This document shows, piece after piece, positions 36,701-55,500 of a stretch of DNA of 64,000 nucleotides; the first letter of the stretch is position 1, and each line of letters begins with the position of its first letter. This DNA comes from Piscicola geometra (lineage: Eukaryota; Annelida; Clitellata; Hirudinida; Piscicolidae). The translations under genes were made by a program, and so were the position numbers. The stretch spans positions 7,692,757-7,756,756 of the forward strand of contig OX030957.1 of the NCBI GenBank assembly GCA_943735955.1. Reading direction: 5' to 3'. The notes under the pieces were generated by a model. The model made no database searches and was not told the DNA's origin. It saw only the letters and a list, made by a program, of their open reading frames with translations.

Positions 36701-37950
36701 TCTGGTGAGGATGAGTTCCTGCAACTTGTTTATGTCGACGCTCTTCAGACGCATCAGGTCTTGCACACTCAAGCTGCCCACCAAGTCACTCATGTCCTCC
36801 AGCACGCCGATGTAGCGCAGCATCCAGTCGGGCAGGCCTGTTGGCAGTGGTGCTGCTTCCTTTTTTGTTCTTTTAACCTGTAGCTTCTTGGTGGTGGTCA
36901 AGCTAGCTGGCTTTATGAATTTCGCTTTTGGCGTTTTTGTGTCAGTGGGTTCAGAGTTTACTTTATTCCGCTTTGCAGTATCATTTTTAAGTGCTGGCGG
37001 AGGTTCAAAGTCTGGCGAGAGTTTCCTTTTGCTTTTTAGAGTTGATGCAACTTGATGGGTGATCCTGGGTAGTTTTCTGTTCCTTGTGATGCTGAAGCTG
37101 GCTTCAATAATGTCATCATCTGTATCCTCCACCACAGCCTCCTTCGCGGCATGCATGCCTGGATGCACCAACTGGATCTCATCATCGTCTGACTCTTCAA
37201 TCGACTCCTCCCCCTCCAACTGTTTGTGGATTCCATTCACTGGCGTCTGCTTCAGTGAATTCATTTGGAGAGAAGATTCTTGTGGAAGATTGCTGCAGGA
37301 AGTATTACTGCTTGGTGCGGAAACAGGTGATTTCATGGTATTAGTTTCATTAACTAGAGGCTGAATGCAACCAACTACTTTAGCTAATGGTTTTTTTTCC
37401 GGTTGAGTTGATAAAATTGTTTTTGAAACTATTGGCTTTGATGGTACAGAATAATTTGGAGTAAATTGTTGTGAACTGAATTCCTTCATGATGTCTTCTT
37501 CCTCATCTAAGAGATCATCAATATCGCTAGGAATCTCAATTGATAGTTTTTGAACACTGCTATTCTGAGAAGGCGGAGCTTTTGATGTGGATTCTGCAAC
37601 TTGATAATTAGAAAATAAAGGTATTAATAGTGAGAAAAAAATTTCAACAATTTAATGTAACTTAGCAGTTTACCATTTTGTTTCATGTGGTCACCAGCTT
37701 TATTCAAAGATAATTTATTAAAAAAACTTTTGATACTAGAAGTACATTCATTAACAGAAGAGTTTGGGCTTTTTGGGAAAACACCACTTTGAAAGTTGTT
37801 AATATTTTTTTTATTGTGGGAAGAGAAGCTTTTGGAAGGATCTGCAGTGTTCTGATCCTGCAAGTTGGACAACTGACGATCCAAATGCGACAAATCCACT
37901 TTGGCAACTCGCTTCACCGAAGAAGTTTTTTTAAACTCAAACTTCTTCAT
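33707..37950 (-). CDS. BLM: BLM, RecQ-family DNA helicase (1389 aa, 2 exons)
   Basis: Exon 1 is 37674-37950 and exon 2 is 33707-37599; they join in phase and give 1389 aa, close to human BLM (1417). BLM unwinds recombination intermediates and, with TOP3A and RMI1, dissolves double Holliday junctions in the nucleus. Visible parts: a long disordered, acidic N-terminus; a segment LPDWMLRYIGVLEDMSDLVG (from about 349) matching the BLM oligomerisation region; an asparagine-rich low-complexity stretch (about 520-590); the helicase core with Walker A MPTGGGKSLCYQLPA (about 671), DEAH box VIDEAHCVSQWGHDFRPDY (about 775), motif III ALTATATPRV and motif VI QEAGRAGRDG; the RQC zinc site with four cysteines (about 1012-1045, CENVTDC to CDNC); a winged helix; an HRDC domain (about 1192-1268); and a basic C-terminal tail with a glycine run and KK/KKT motifs. 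All catalytic motifs look intact. It shares a 343-bp divergent intergenic region with TADA1. Confidence 0.96.
36160..36230. repeat. (ATT)n repeat inside the BLM coding exon
   Basis: The plus strand reads repeated ATT and TATT units, giving on the coding strand an AAT/CAA-rich tract encoding poly-asparagine with glutamines. It lies in the disordered linker before the helicase core, so its length is probably free to vary. Confidence 0.9.
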
Positions 37951-38293
37951 TTTGAAATGAAGTTAAACGCTTTAAATAAATCGTTTTTTGGTAATAAATG
38001 TGCAATTAAAAGTGCGGTAACTTCAAAACAATTAGAAATTTCTTCCTTGGGATAACGACAAAGACTAAGCAAAGGTATTTTAAATACTGATAAATTGTTT
38101 AATGAATGATATAAATTTAATACAATAAAAATAGTTAATTTTATGTTGGTGAAAAAAGTAATTAACTTAATTAACTTTCATGAAAAAATAGAAAAGTTAA
38201 TTTAAGTTTAAGTTTTCAAATTTTTACACTTTAATTAAAATTTAATTGATAACTAGTAAAATAATCGATTTAAATAGACAGAGGACTAAAAAT
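37951..38293. promoter_or_regulatory. Divergent BLM/TADA1 intergenic region
   Basis: 343 bp separate the two start codons. The region is AT-rich and must hold both promoters and 5' UTRs, though no specific motif is recognised. Confidence 0.5.
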
Positions 38294-40417
38294 ATGAAAT
38301 CAAGTAATCAATTGTCACGAGATTTGAACCAGGCTCAGAAAAAGCTATCAGACTTTCTTGGAGAAGAAATTACAGAGTAATTTAATAAAAATATATAATA
38401 TTTTTTTGCTAATATTATTTTCTAATGATTTATTAAATGTTTCAAAAATAAATTTACTTATTTTTTGAACTTTTAAAAATTAAAGATATTATTCTCTACT
38501 GAAGTCTTGGTTCAAAGGAAAGGTATGCATTTTAAGTTTATAAAGTTTATATTAGAAACTTTTGTTTATTGAATATTTAAAAAAATTAAAATTAATTGTT
38601 ATCAATATTTTGACTAGCTATCAAAGAATGAATTTGATTTACAAGCAAGAAATTTAGTTCCACATGAAAAAAGTTTGTATTTCAATTGATTTTATTGAAT
38701 AATTTATTCCATAAATTCTGACTTCTGCTTTACAATCCCATATGAAACAGTTCATCTTCATAACAACTTCCTTCTCACCCTACTCTCAAAATGCGGCAAC
38801 TTTGATCCTTCAATGGGTACTTTTAGAATGTGTTGATCAGCTCTTATAAGTATAAACACACATATGCACATGCACAGACACACATGTACACACATGCACA
38901 GACACACACAATTCAAAAATGCACAGACAAAAACACATACACACTTCAGAAGCTACAGGCTTGGAAGGTAAGACAAGTAGAGTGAGGAAAAAATTCAAGA
39001 AGAGTTTCATCGATGAAGTTGCTGATGATAGTGATAGCGTTCTACTCTCCGGTGCTGATAATGCTTTTGTGAGTAAACTGCCAAATGGCAGCCTTGTCAC
39101 AAATTTATCAGTATTAGGAAGGAATTTGTGTGAAAGAGTTTGACTAATCACCATTGCAAACATGCCTCCCTCCACAGCAACAGTTCCGACCGGCAGACCC
39201 CTTCAGCAACACTCCTCAGATCCCTGACCAAGCCCTCACTTCCAAATTTAGAGGTACTCCTGCCATCTGGTGAATGCCTCATAACCACTCGTCCTTTTAG
39301 TATGTCCAAAACTTGTTCCTTCTATGTATCCAAATATTTTTTCTTCTACCCTTTTAGAGTTTTCAAGCAAGATCAGTCTGAGCCTGCTGCCAACCCGTCC
39401 CCTCATCCACTGCCGTCTCTTCGTTGGCGCGTGGGAGAGGAAGTTGGAGGGAGTGACGGATGAGTGTGTCGATCTTTTGCATCAAGCTGTCTTTGTGCGT
39501 GTGTTTGTTTGCTTGCTTGCTTGTGTATTGTCTGCTTGCTCTTTTGTTTGTATATAATTTTGTCAATATTTAAATTGTCTATTCAAATTAAATTTTTATT
39601 TAACTTTAAAAGTTTTTTATTATTTTATCATAGTGCTCTCTCCTCAGACCAACCTCCTCAAACGATCACATCTACCAACACGCAGATCTTCCTGAAGAAC
39701 ATCCTACAAGCGCTGGCTAGCCACAAGCATGGCTTCCAGGTGCACCAGAGCCACCCACACGCTACCGCCACAGGCCTCGACACTTTTGTTCACTCCATTG
39801 GAGCAGCTCCACCTACCCTCTCCCTCCTTCCTTCTCTCCCCTCTCACCTACTTGACCCATCCTTCTCTCATTCGTTGGTGCTACTCCGAACTTTATTGTT
39901 ACATTTTTAAAAGATTTACCAGTTTCGGCCTGTATTGTTTTCACCAACTCTTTTCAAAAGCATTTATTGTTCAAGGCAGTATCAAGCTTAAATACTGCAC
40001 ACAGTTCCACAGACCCTCAACTGCACATTCGCGATGAACAGCAATCACGCAAGCCACAATGTCAAAGTTTCCCCCACAAGGTCACTCTCTTTGACCTCCT
40101 CGAACTCTTGCAGGTCAGCACCTCTCCACATGTCTTCCAGCTCATTTTAGCTCTACCATAAGCCTTTCAAGCATATATTCTTGATAATACAATACAATAA
40201 AATACAACGACGAGTGTTATTAACGTGGCGTAAACCACTTGAATAAGGAATACAAGAACATTCTCACACAAAAAAGCACACACACACACAGACTCGCAAG
40301 GGCGTGATAGGCAGCAGCTCACTGGGTAGGGTGTTGGAAGAGAGACTCATCCACAAACTCTTCCACCCCTCGGAACAACTCGAAGCGGCCGAACGAGCCC
40401 TCAAGAGCACTCTCTGA
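38294..40417 (+). CDS. TADA1: TADA1, SAGA complex transcriptional adaptor
   Basis: Ten exons are recognised: 38294-38376, 38486-38522, 38627-38672, 38751-38816, 38950-39017, 39178-39253, 39358-39494, 39686-39739, 40005-40113 and 40292-40417. The N-terminus (LNQAQKKLSDFLGEEITEYY, LLKSWFKGK, NEFDLQARNLVPHE, IHLHNNFLLTLLSKC) follows TADA1. So do QQFRPADPF, LLPTRPLIHCRLFVGAWERK with LEGVTDECVDLL, FLKNILQALASH, VTLFDLLELLQ and the final LEERLIHKLFHP. TADA1 is the ADA1-type core subunit of the SAGA histone acetyltransferase complex and has a histone-fold-like region. Phases fit throughout except between 39739 and 40005, where one small exon or a different donor is missing; that part is unresolved. 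The donor after 39017 is weak. The last acceptor follows a CA repeat. It converges with OMA1, 163 bp apart. Confidence 0.85.
40186..40240. repeat. Dispersed repeat copy in the last TADA1 intron
   Basis: Reads AATACAATACAATAAAATAC then AACGACGAGTGTTATTAACG and TGGCGTAAACC, matching the copy at 29306-29361 across more than 40 bp. Confidence 0.7.
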
Positions 40418-40580
40418 CCATTCGTAAAAACATTTCAGCTTTTTTTTTTTTGAACTCATAAAAGATGGATGTGTCTTTTAGTGGTTGATCAAGTTGTTAA
40501 AGAACTTTTTTCAATAAAAATATTTTTTCATTAAAATTTGAGGCTATGCTTTTCGATGTCTTGAAGGAACAACGATGCAG

Positions 40581-42539
40581 CTACGTGGTAGCAGCTTGCT
40601 TGGCGAGACATTCGTCGAGCAGCGTCTGCAGTACCAAAACGTCAGCACTTTGTTGCCATGCCCGCAGTTCAGGACACTTGCACTGTCTTCGCATCTCTAT
40701 CGACTGTGAATGGAATTTATGAACATGCTGGCAAGATAAGTGAGTTTTTGTAAAGATTATCGACTATTGAAATTCATGATAAGCCGGTCACTGGCAACAT
40801 CTTGAACTCGAACCTTCTGCATCTGCTCGTCGAGGTTCTTGGCCCTGGTTTCGAAGTTGGGATGCGTGGAGAGAAACTCTGGCACTTGAGTCTTTGCATA
40901 GGCGCCCTCATCTGCCTCGCAGCTGCTGGAGCCTTCGAAGCGCTGAAGCTGAGCGACCAGATTCCACTTGCGCCAGAAGGCACTGCTCTCGCGAGGGTCG
41001 AAACATGCCTGTAGCATTGTCGATGGTGGCTCAGTGTTGGTGAATGCGACACGAGAGTAGCAATGAATTGTAGAACCTTAGAGACGAGTGTGAGTCCCAC
41101 ATTGTCTGCCTCTGTCTCCAACTTGCGACTGTAAGGCAGGTGCAACAGAACCTGATGAGAACGAGGTATGATGGTAATGCATCACCAAGGCATTGAAGAG
41201 AGAGAACGATTCATCACTTAGTCTCAGTCGTCATCATCTTCATCATCGTCACCATCGTCACTAACCGTCATGAACCTGTCGCAGAGCCACTGGGTGAAAA
41301 GGGCGAGTGCGTCGAGAGGGATGAGCGTCCATATGGTTGTCACCACGACCAACAGCAGAATGTCCACGATGCCCCCTCTGCTCACCTGCTCTGCCTGCGT
41401 GTGCATCAGTGGGTGTTGCTTAGAGATCGAAAAAAAGATTGAAAGAGGAAAGCTAGAAAGGTAGTTATAATATGAGAGTTATCATCTTTGGTATATAGTT
41501 GATTGATGAGGCACATCAATAATGTGTTGAATTGCAGATACGGCATGGTTGAGCAGGGCATGCGCCATTTCGTGGGTGAGAATGAAGGCGAGTTGGTGGT
41601 CGTTCGAGATGAATCGCAAAAGTCCCGTGTAGATGAAGATCTCACCGGTCTGTCTTGTTCATGATGGTGGTGGAAGGGTGATGGGTTTTGTGTGTGTAGA
41701 TGTGCCTTTCATGCATTCATGAAAGCATGTATATGAATGATTGGGTGTGCTGCATAGTGAGTATGCAGGGAAAGTTAGGTAGAGACTCACAGGCATGACG
41801 AAGGCGTTGCTGGTTTCATCGTCGATGAGGTAGATGGTCCACATCTGCTTCTTCATCTGCTCGATGTCCTGATTCCCATCAATGATCGTCTGCACCACCT
41901 TGGCAACCCTTCTGTAAACTGGAAATTCTCCTTTCACCACCTTGCCTTCCATTTCGTTCAACTTCTGAAATATGGTATGGTGGAATGCTCATGTTGAATT
42001 TTGAAGTTTATTTTATTTAAGAAGTTATGTTGAACTAACTTTTTTAAGTTCAATTTCTGATATCTGTTTCATTTGTTCTTCTGATAGTCCAATGAACCTC
42101 CGTCTATTTGTGATCGGTGTGAGTTGCAAGTGAGAGACATAGTATAGTGTGCCCCCACACGTGAATAAGAGCACTGGTATGCCAATGTAAAAGGGATTTC
42201 GCAAGACATTTGTCCTATAAAGATGACGTTTAGCTTCAGGAAGTCTTTTCCACCAATTACCCAAATATCTGTCAAAAAAAGTTATACAAGCTATACATTA
42301 ATTTGTATTTTAGTTCAAGAGTCTTGAATCAAAACCAATCAAAATTACCTTCCAGACATCATAGAAACAAATTTTGTAACTGGTTTAACCAATGCAAAAA
42401 ATAAGGGATTAATAAAACATCTAGACGTCGTGTGAAATTTGTTGTTGGATATATTTTGTAGAGGTTTGGGATGTAAAGGTTGAGATTTAATCAATGACGA
42501 AAAAGAATTTCTCAGCAGACAAGTACAATTTCGCGACAT
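40581..42539 (-). CDS. OMA1: OMA1, mitochondrial inner-membrane zinc metallopeptidase (407 aa)
   Basis: Eight exons join in phase: 42349-42539, 42040-42268, 41791-41964, 41542-41649, 41266-41394, 41077-41151, 40814-41008 and 40581-40703 (1224 nt). OMA1 is the stress-activated protease that cleaves OPA1 and DELE1 at the inner membrane. The N-terminus is basic, serine-rich and lacks acidic residues, as in a mitochondrial targeting peptide. A membrane helix lies at about 85-105 (FYIGIPVLLFTCGGTLYYV). The zinc site is HEMAH (224-228, in LAFILTHEMAHALLNHA), with the third ligand expected in the conserved ETEAD (E291). The C-terminal exon ends in CKCPELRAW and a helix. A hydrophobic segment IVDILLLVVVTTIWTLI follows the zinc motif. 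Human OMA1 is longer (524 aa), mainly at the N- and C-terminal ends. The start ATG at 42539 is 320 bp from DNAI4. Confidence 0.93.
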
Positions 42540-42859
42540 GTTTATGTTTTTTTATATTTATTAACAAATAGTAATAGTTAATTTTGAAATATTTTTCTCA
42601 TTTTGCTTTAATTTAAGTTTAAAGGGTATCGATCTTAAAAGTGAATTTTTTAATAAAATAAAAGTAAAATTGACTTTTTGAAATTTAGTTAAATTAAAAT
42701 TATATTGTTACCATATATATATAGTACATATTACTATAAATATATAATTGTTACAAACTTGAAAACAAATGTCAATATATAAACAGTATGCGCTTAAAAA
42801 TGTCTTTGGTAAGCCGCTAGTAGGTGTCTTTAAAATTCTGCTTAAAAAAATAATTTAAA
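42540..42859. promoter_or_regulatory. Divergent OMA1/DNAI4 intergenic region
   Basis: 320 bp, AT-rich, between the two assigned start codons. An alternative DNAI4 start may exist within it: an ATG near 42799 reads MSL and then meets a GTAAGC donor. Confidence 0.5.
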
Positions 42860-49047
<6,188 letters not shown>

Positions 49048-49523
49048 AAGGTGAGAATATATTGATTCTATGTCAATGCAATTCGATTGAACGGAAAGTA
49101 TTCTATTTTTTTAAAATCGCAGTTTCTAAGAGTTTTGTGAACGAAGTCCATTTACCAGCGTGATCGAAATTCTCCGAAAAATTGGAAAGCACTCTTTAAC
49201 AAAGTTATGAATTTTCAAACAACTTCTTTATTTCTAATATCAAGGTAGCAAACTATTAAATAATATAAAATTAAAAGTTCCAAAAAGTGTATAACAATTC
49301 TAATTAATACTTTTTTATGATGCAGTGTGACAGTAAAGACATTTTTCAATGTGTTTCAATAGAAGTGAATATCTAATCTAATGAGTGGGTAAAATCAACG
49401 GGTTCGTACTCAAAGCGCATCCAATGTGAAATTCTGCAAAAAAATATGAGACAACCATAATGATCCACATAGTTAGAGATTGTCTGACTGTCAAGATTGC
49501 CTTTCCTTCCTCCGTTGGCCTGT

Positions 49524-52500
49524 CTACAAGAGCCACTTCTTGCGCACGATCTTGAAGTTCTTGATCCTGCCCCACCTCAGTTGAACGGCTGCACGCGGGT
49601 TGAGAATGTTGAGCGAATGCAAACGAATGCGAGTAATGAGCATGCTTCACACACCCCAGAAAGCACACATAGGAGACAAGAGTACACTCACTTTCAACAT
49701 ACAGCTGTCCCCACGTGAACGAGGATCCGTACTCGTTCCTCGCCTCGCACTTGTATTCTGCCTCGTCGTCCAGCAAGGCCTGCTCGATGCTCAACTTGGC
49801 GACCCCGTTCTCGAAGGTGAGACTCACGTGCTCGCTTGCATACATCTCCTTTCCGTTCTGAGTTGAGGGAAAGGGTTAGTGAGTTTGCTGAGAAACTAAA
49901 AACTATAGCTACTCAAAGGAATATGTTTTTGGATTAATAAAACAAAAAAGTCTCACTTTGAACCAAGTAATCTGAGGAACAGGGCTAGCTTCCACCACAC
50001 ACTCCATCTCCACCCTCTTGCCTTCAAACACCTCAAGAATTGGCAGTTCTTTTATAATGACTGGGAAGCGGAAAGCGTGCTTATCCGATACTGTGTGGAT
50101 TTTTGATCATATAAACATGAATTCAGGCTTTTCAACTAAAGAAAATATCAAAAAATATGTATTGAAAATATTATACTAAGGCACAGAAATTCTTGGATTA
50201 CTTACAAGCAGACTTGATTGAAGAGATTCTTTCCATGAATGCTTTTTCATCGTAGGGGGCGTACGTGTAGTACTCTAGGTAATCATCTCGCTTCTTCATG
50301 AAAACGTCTGCGCTGTAGTACTTTTTGTAGTCGTAGAACAACCACTCTTCCACAGTCCACATCTCTATCGACTCTTCGCCTGAAGAATACAACTCTTCGT
50401 CTGAATCGGCAAACGCCGTCTTCTTCTTAAGTGATCTCGAGTCAGTGCGGCCGCTCTTGAATTCTTTGCTGGATGACTTGGAGCTTCTTTCTTGCTTTTC
50501 AACTCTCAGTGAAGCCTCGTGACTTCTTGCTGCAGCCCTATAAGACCTTGAGACCTTTGTCTGCACCTCCCTTGTTTCATTCAACTCGTACGTGTCTGCA
50601 GTGTTGGAAGAATATTTATTGAAAATTTTATAACAAAGACCAATAAAGAATATTTATTGAACAATTTATAAGAAAGACCAATAAAGAATATTTATTGAAC
50701 AATTTATAACAAAGACCAATAAAGAATATTTTTTGAACAATTTATAACAAAGACCACTTGAATAATCTCCCTAACCTAGCACGGTGAGGAAGATCACTGT
50801 TTGAGAAGATCCATGCTCGTTGTACGCCCGTATCGTGTACTCTCCTTGGTCGTGAGGCATCGTTTCTCGGATGCGCAGGTAGCAGTAGTCGTTCTTGTAG
50901 CCCATGCTGAAGTCGTGTGATTCTTTGATGAGAACGTTTCGGAAGTACCACTCAATCCTCGCCTCAGGAAAGCTCAGCAACTTGCAGTACAGCGTCACAT
51001 CACTGCCGTCGACTACGGTGATTGAAGTGATTTCCTGCTCGAAGGTCGGTGCAGTTGGAATTTCAAGGGATCTGTACGAGATGTCTTCAGTGACGGTGTT
51101 GATCCACTCTTCCTTGACTTCCATGAAGGACTCTTCGAAGGTGATGTGGTCGTATGACTTGTCAACCTCCTCGCCGTCAGGCTCGAAGAAGTCGTAGTCG
51201 AGGCTGATGCACACCTGGTTCATGCCCACCTCGTTGATCGCCCTACATGCGTACGTGCCCGAGTAGCGAGGAGTGAACTTGTGGATGCTTAGTTTGCAGG
51301 AGCCGTCCCCGTAGTAGGTGGAGAAGTGTCGAGAATTAGTTATTTTCTGTCCGTCCTTGTACCATTCAATTTCAGGATCAGGAACAGCTGATACAGCGGT
51401 GCATAGAATGACTGAATGGTTTTTTCTACGTTCGGAAGTAATGATTTCAGTCTTAAATGAGGGTCTTGTGTAGGATTCATTAACCTCTTTTCGAACCACT
51501 CGGTTGAAAATGTCAGTGCAAAATTGATTTCTATCAAAGGCGGTTTGACTTTTGTATTCCGTTTGATCGGTGTAAGTTTTAGTCGCCATCTCCTGGCCTT
51601 CGACCACAACTGTGTTCTCACTGGTCTCTACGACATTTCTCTTGGTTGGGAACTCCTCTTCGACTAGTCTCTTCTTGATAGTGGTGAACTCCCACTCCTC
51701 GTACAAAGACTCAGTCGACATGTCACTTTCGTTGTCTGACTCGATTATGACCTCTGTCTTCTGCCTCGTCTCCCACGTCTCGAACAGGTCTTCGGACCAC
51801 TCTTCATCATCAGACTTTTTCTTTTGAGGTTCTTTAACCACTGTTTTTTCTTCTCTCTCGACAACTTCTTCTGGTTCTAAGAAATATTCCTTCACTCGTG
51901 TCATATCAGACTGCACATCAAGACAAACCTTTGTCTCGGAGCTGAGGGCAGTGGACTTTTCAATGGGGGTGTCATGCTTGGCGACCTCTTCGAGATTCAT
52001 AAAGTAAAGGCTGGGCTGCACTCTGGAACATGGTTTGTTTTCACAAGCAGCGTAAACCGTTTGTAGGAGCACCAGGTCAGGCATTGGGAGGTTCACTGAA
52101 GAGTTCTCGATGTCCAAAGATTCTAATGCGATCAGCTTTTCGATCAACAGCATATACTCAGAAACAGAAACTCGAGAAATGACTTTGTCTTTTTGTGTGG
52201 CGCTATTGAAGGTTCTCTTGATGAAATCAGGCATGCTTCTGTCTCTCAGTTCGGTTGGAGTGCCTGCTAGGCGCACCTCTTCAGGCTGTTTGTGGTGTGT
52301 TCGTGCTGGACTTTGGCTGTAGACTCGTGACTTGTTGACCTTTGCAATCTCTTTGATGATTTGCTGAGGTTGAATGCTGTATGGCTCGAAAGACATGTCT
52401 TTCTCTACAGCATTGCCCACTTTCAGAAGGTAGAGATGAGGCTGGCATCGGTTCAGGGGTCTCTGCGTGAGAAGAGCAATGCTGGTCTGCAGTAAAGTCA

Positions 52501-55500
52501 GTTCAGCCTGCGGCAATATTACAGCCATTGCGTCCAAGTCCAGTGACTGCAGAGATAGCATTCTGTCAAGCAACATCACATATTCGATCAGTGGAGCTCT
52601 ATACAGCGTTGCATTGGACTTCTGAGCCCTGTCTATCTTGCACACGATGTTTTGAGGCACACAGAAGGTGTTCGAAACGTTGGAGATGGCATCCAGAATC
52701 ATGCTTTCCGTCAGCTTGTTATCCACCACAATTGAAGTGCGAGACAGAACACTTTTTTTGTTTTCTAGCATAATCATTTCAGAGTCAACCTGTGAAATGT
52801 CTGCATCACTTTTTTGGAGTGTTGTGCTCAGGGGGCCAGTCTGTTCAAGTTGAAGGTAGAAAAGGTTTGGCTGGGTCCTGGTGAGTGGCTGCTCTTGCTG
52901 GGAAGCGTGCACTGTTTGGAGTAGCACCAGGTCGGGCAAGGGTAGGTTGACGACGGAGTTGTCAATATTGAATGTACTCAGAGTCATTATTTGTTCTAAC
53001 AGAAGCATGTACTCAGATACTGATACTCTAGACAAGGTTTTTTCATCCTTGAATGTTCGTTTTAACACAATCTTTTCTTCCTTTGGAGAGTTGTGAGTGG
53101 GAGCTGCGTGGTGAGAAATTGCTTCAAATGCCATTTCTTCGTGCTTGCTTGCAGTCAACGGTAAGCTGTAGGTGGCTTTCTTTTCTTGTTTCTGACTCAT
53201 ATTGATTTCCTTGATTATAACCTCTGGCTGGATGCTGAAACTTTCAAAGGAAGCTTCTTTTTCAGTCACACCATCGAGTTTCAGAAGGAATATATCCGGC
53301 TGAGTCCTCTGGAGAGGCTTTTCTTTGAGAAGTGCCAGACTGCTTTTCAGACTCACCAGTTCACTCTGGGGCAGTAGGACTGCTAGGTCGTCAATGTTGA
53401 GGGCCTGGAAGGCTAATACCCTCTCAAGCAGGAGGATGTAGTCAGTGAGGGAGGCCCTGTACAGCACTGCGTCGGCGAGGTTCGCTCTCTCGATGTGGCA
53501 CAACATGTTCTCTGGGATGCAGAGCATTGCTGAGATTTTAGACAAGGCTTCGATAACGATGCCTTCAGGAGTGGTGGTCTTGAACTGACTGATGCAGTAG
53601 TTCAAAAGGTTTTTCTTTTCTGAAATACAAAACTCTTCTGATGCATTTACTTTCTCATCATTTTTGCATGTAGAATAACTGAAGTCCACACTATCGACTT
53701 CTTCAAGCTGTAGGAAGTACACATTGGTCAGAAGTCTCGTTTTCGTCTTTTCTCCACTAGATGCCGTAGCAGTTTCAACCTTCACTATGTCGGCGTAGGG
53801 AATAACTGACGTTTGAGTGTCCAAGTTGATGGCTTTGAAGGCAAACTCCTGTTCCAGCAGCATGAGGTACTCCAGCAGGGAAGTTCTGAAGAGAGTAGTG
53901 TCAATGCTTTCCAGTCTCACCACTCTCAATGCTACCTTCTCAGGAATTGAGAGAATGCTTTTGATGAACGGTTGTTCCATCATTCTGACAAGTTCTGACT
54001 TTTTGAAGTCCACAATTGAAGATGAGTGGTTGATTAGGTTCAACTTGTCAACTGATCTGTTGAAGCTTGCAGTGATAAGATCAGGAAAGGTGTGGTTGAA
54101 GTTCAGGTCCACGTTTATTCCATGGATCTCTTGGTGTTTGGTGTGGTCGAGGGAACTTTTGATGAAGGTCGGCATAGGCTCAGAAACATCAGACATTTGC
54201 AAGTCACATGGGATCTTATGGCTCGGTAGATTGGTGGAGTTAAAAGTCGTTCTGAGCTCTTCCACTCGATCCAGGTTCAACTGCAGTTTCTGACTGGCGC
54301 CATGCAGCAGAGTGGCAGGCTCTTTCGTGCCTCTACCTATATCTACCTTCACCTCCTCATGCTGTATCTCTTCAGTCTTGATGTGGGTCTCCAGTGTAGT
54401 GACCGTGTCAAAAAACTCGTCTTTAACTTTCACTACAGGGGCAAAAGTTTTGTTGTAAACCTTGGAAGACTGATTCACAAGATTATTCTCGGTCATCGTT
54501 GAAAAGGCTTTTTCAAATGAGTAATCTGAAGACGTTTTGAACAACTTCTCTTCGTCAAAGCGTTCCACAAGTGGGGTGATGTGGTATTCATGCATCTTCA
54601 CAGGCTCCGACATCACGGTCACTTTGGCGATGTAGTCTTCGAAGGCCTTCTCGGCCTCTCTGATGCTCGCTGTAGACACAGTGTCGGATTGCGCGTCTGA
54701 TTCTTCGTCCAAGTACTGGTAAGCTGGAAAATTGAGGAAAATAATGAAATAATTTTTTTCCATTTTATATATTTTTACATAAAACTTCACTACAGAGCTA
54801 TGGTGTAAATATTTTTTTCGTTAGTTTTATTCAAATTTTTTAATCGTCTTTTTTCCAAATTAAAACTGAATTTTGCTTATTTTTGTACTTTAAATTTTTA
54901 AAAATAGTTATTTATCAAATTATTTTTCAAAAACCTGCATAGATGCTTTGCCTCCCTTTTGTATGAACATTCTTCTCAAGCGACGGTTCAAAAACAGCTT
55001 GAGCCTTAAGCATTGGCTTTCTATCGAATATATACTCAATGCAGTCTATGTCTGCTGGCTTCATTTGGAGATTTGGCGAGTGGAAAAGAGTAGATGTTTT
55101 AAAGGAATATGCCAGATGATCGTCTTCCAGCGAAATCATTTTTTCGGAAAGTTTATCGGAACACAGACTGAACGATACTAAGTTACTGTCAACGCTATCA
55201 AATTCAGGGGAACCTACAACAAAATTAATCATTTGAATTTTATCATAGTGATGAATAATATTTGTGTTTACTTTGGGTCAATGGTTTAGTCATGAAATTG
55301 GTTACTCTGTTTTCTATTTTCTCAATGAGCGAAGTTTCTTGAAGGGTGAGATTGCCTCTGTCAAGATTCAGCAACCTCGCGAATGGAAATATCGTTTCAA
55401 ATTCTATCATTTTCATTTTGATCAGACTCGCTAGGTTTAAAACTTTATGACTTTTCTGAGCCTTTAATACATAGTTAGTAATCGTTTCCGTTGTGTTAGC

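Noticed and set aside
33757..37364. Many open frames of 60-196 aa on both strands across the BLM exon
   Set aside because: Shadows of the BLM reading frame in GC-richer coding DNA.
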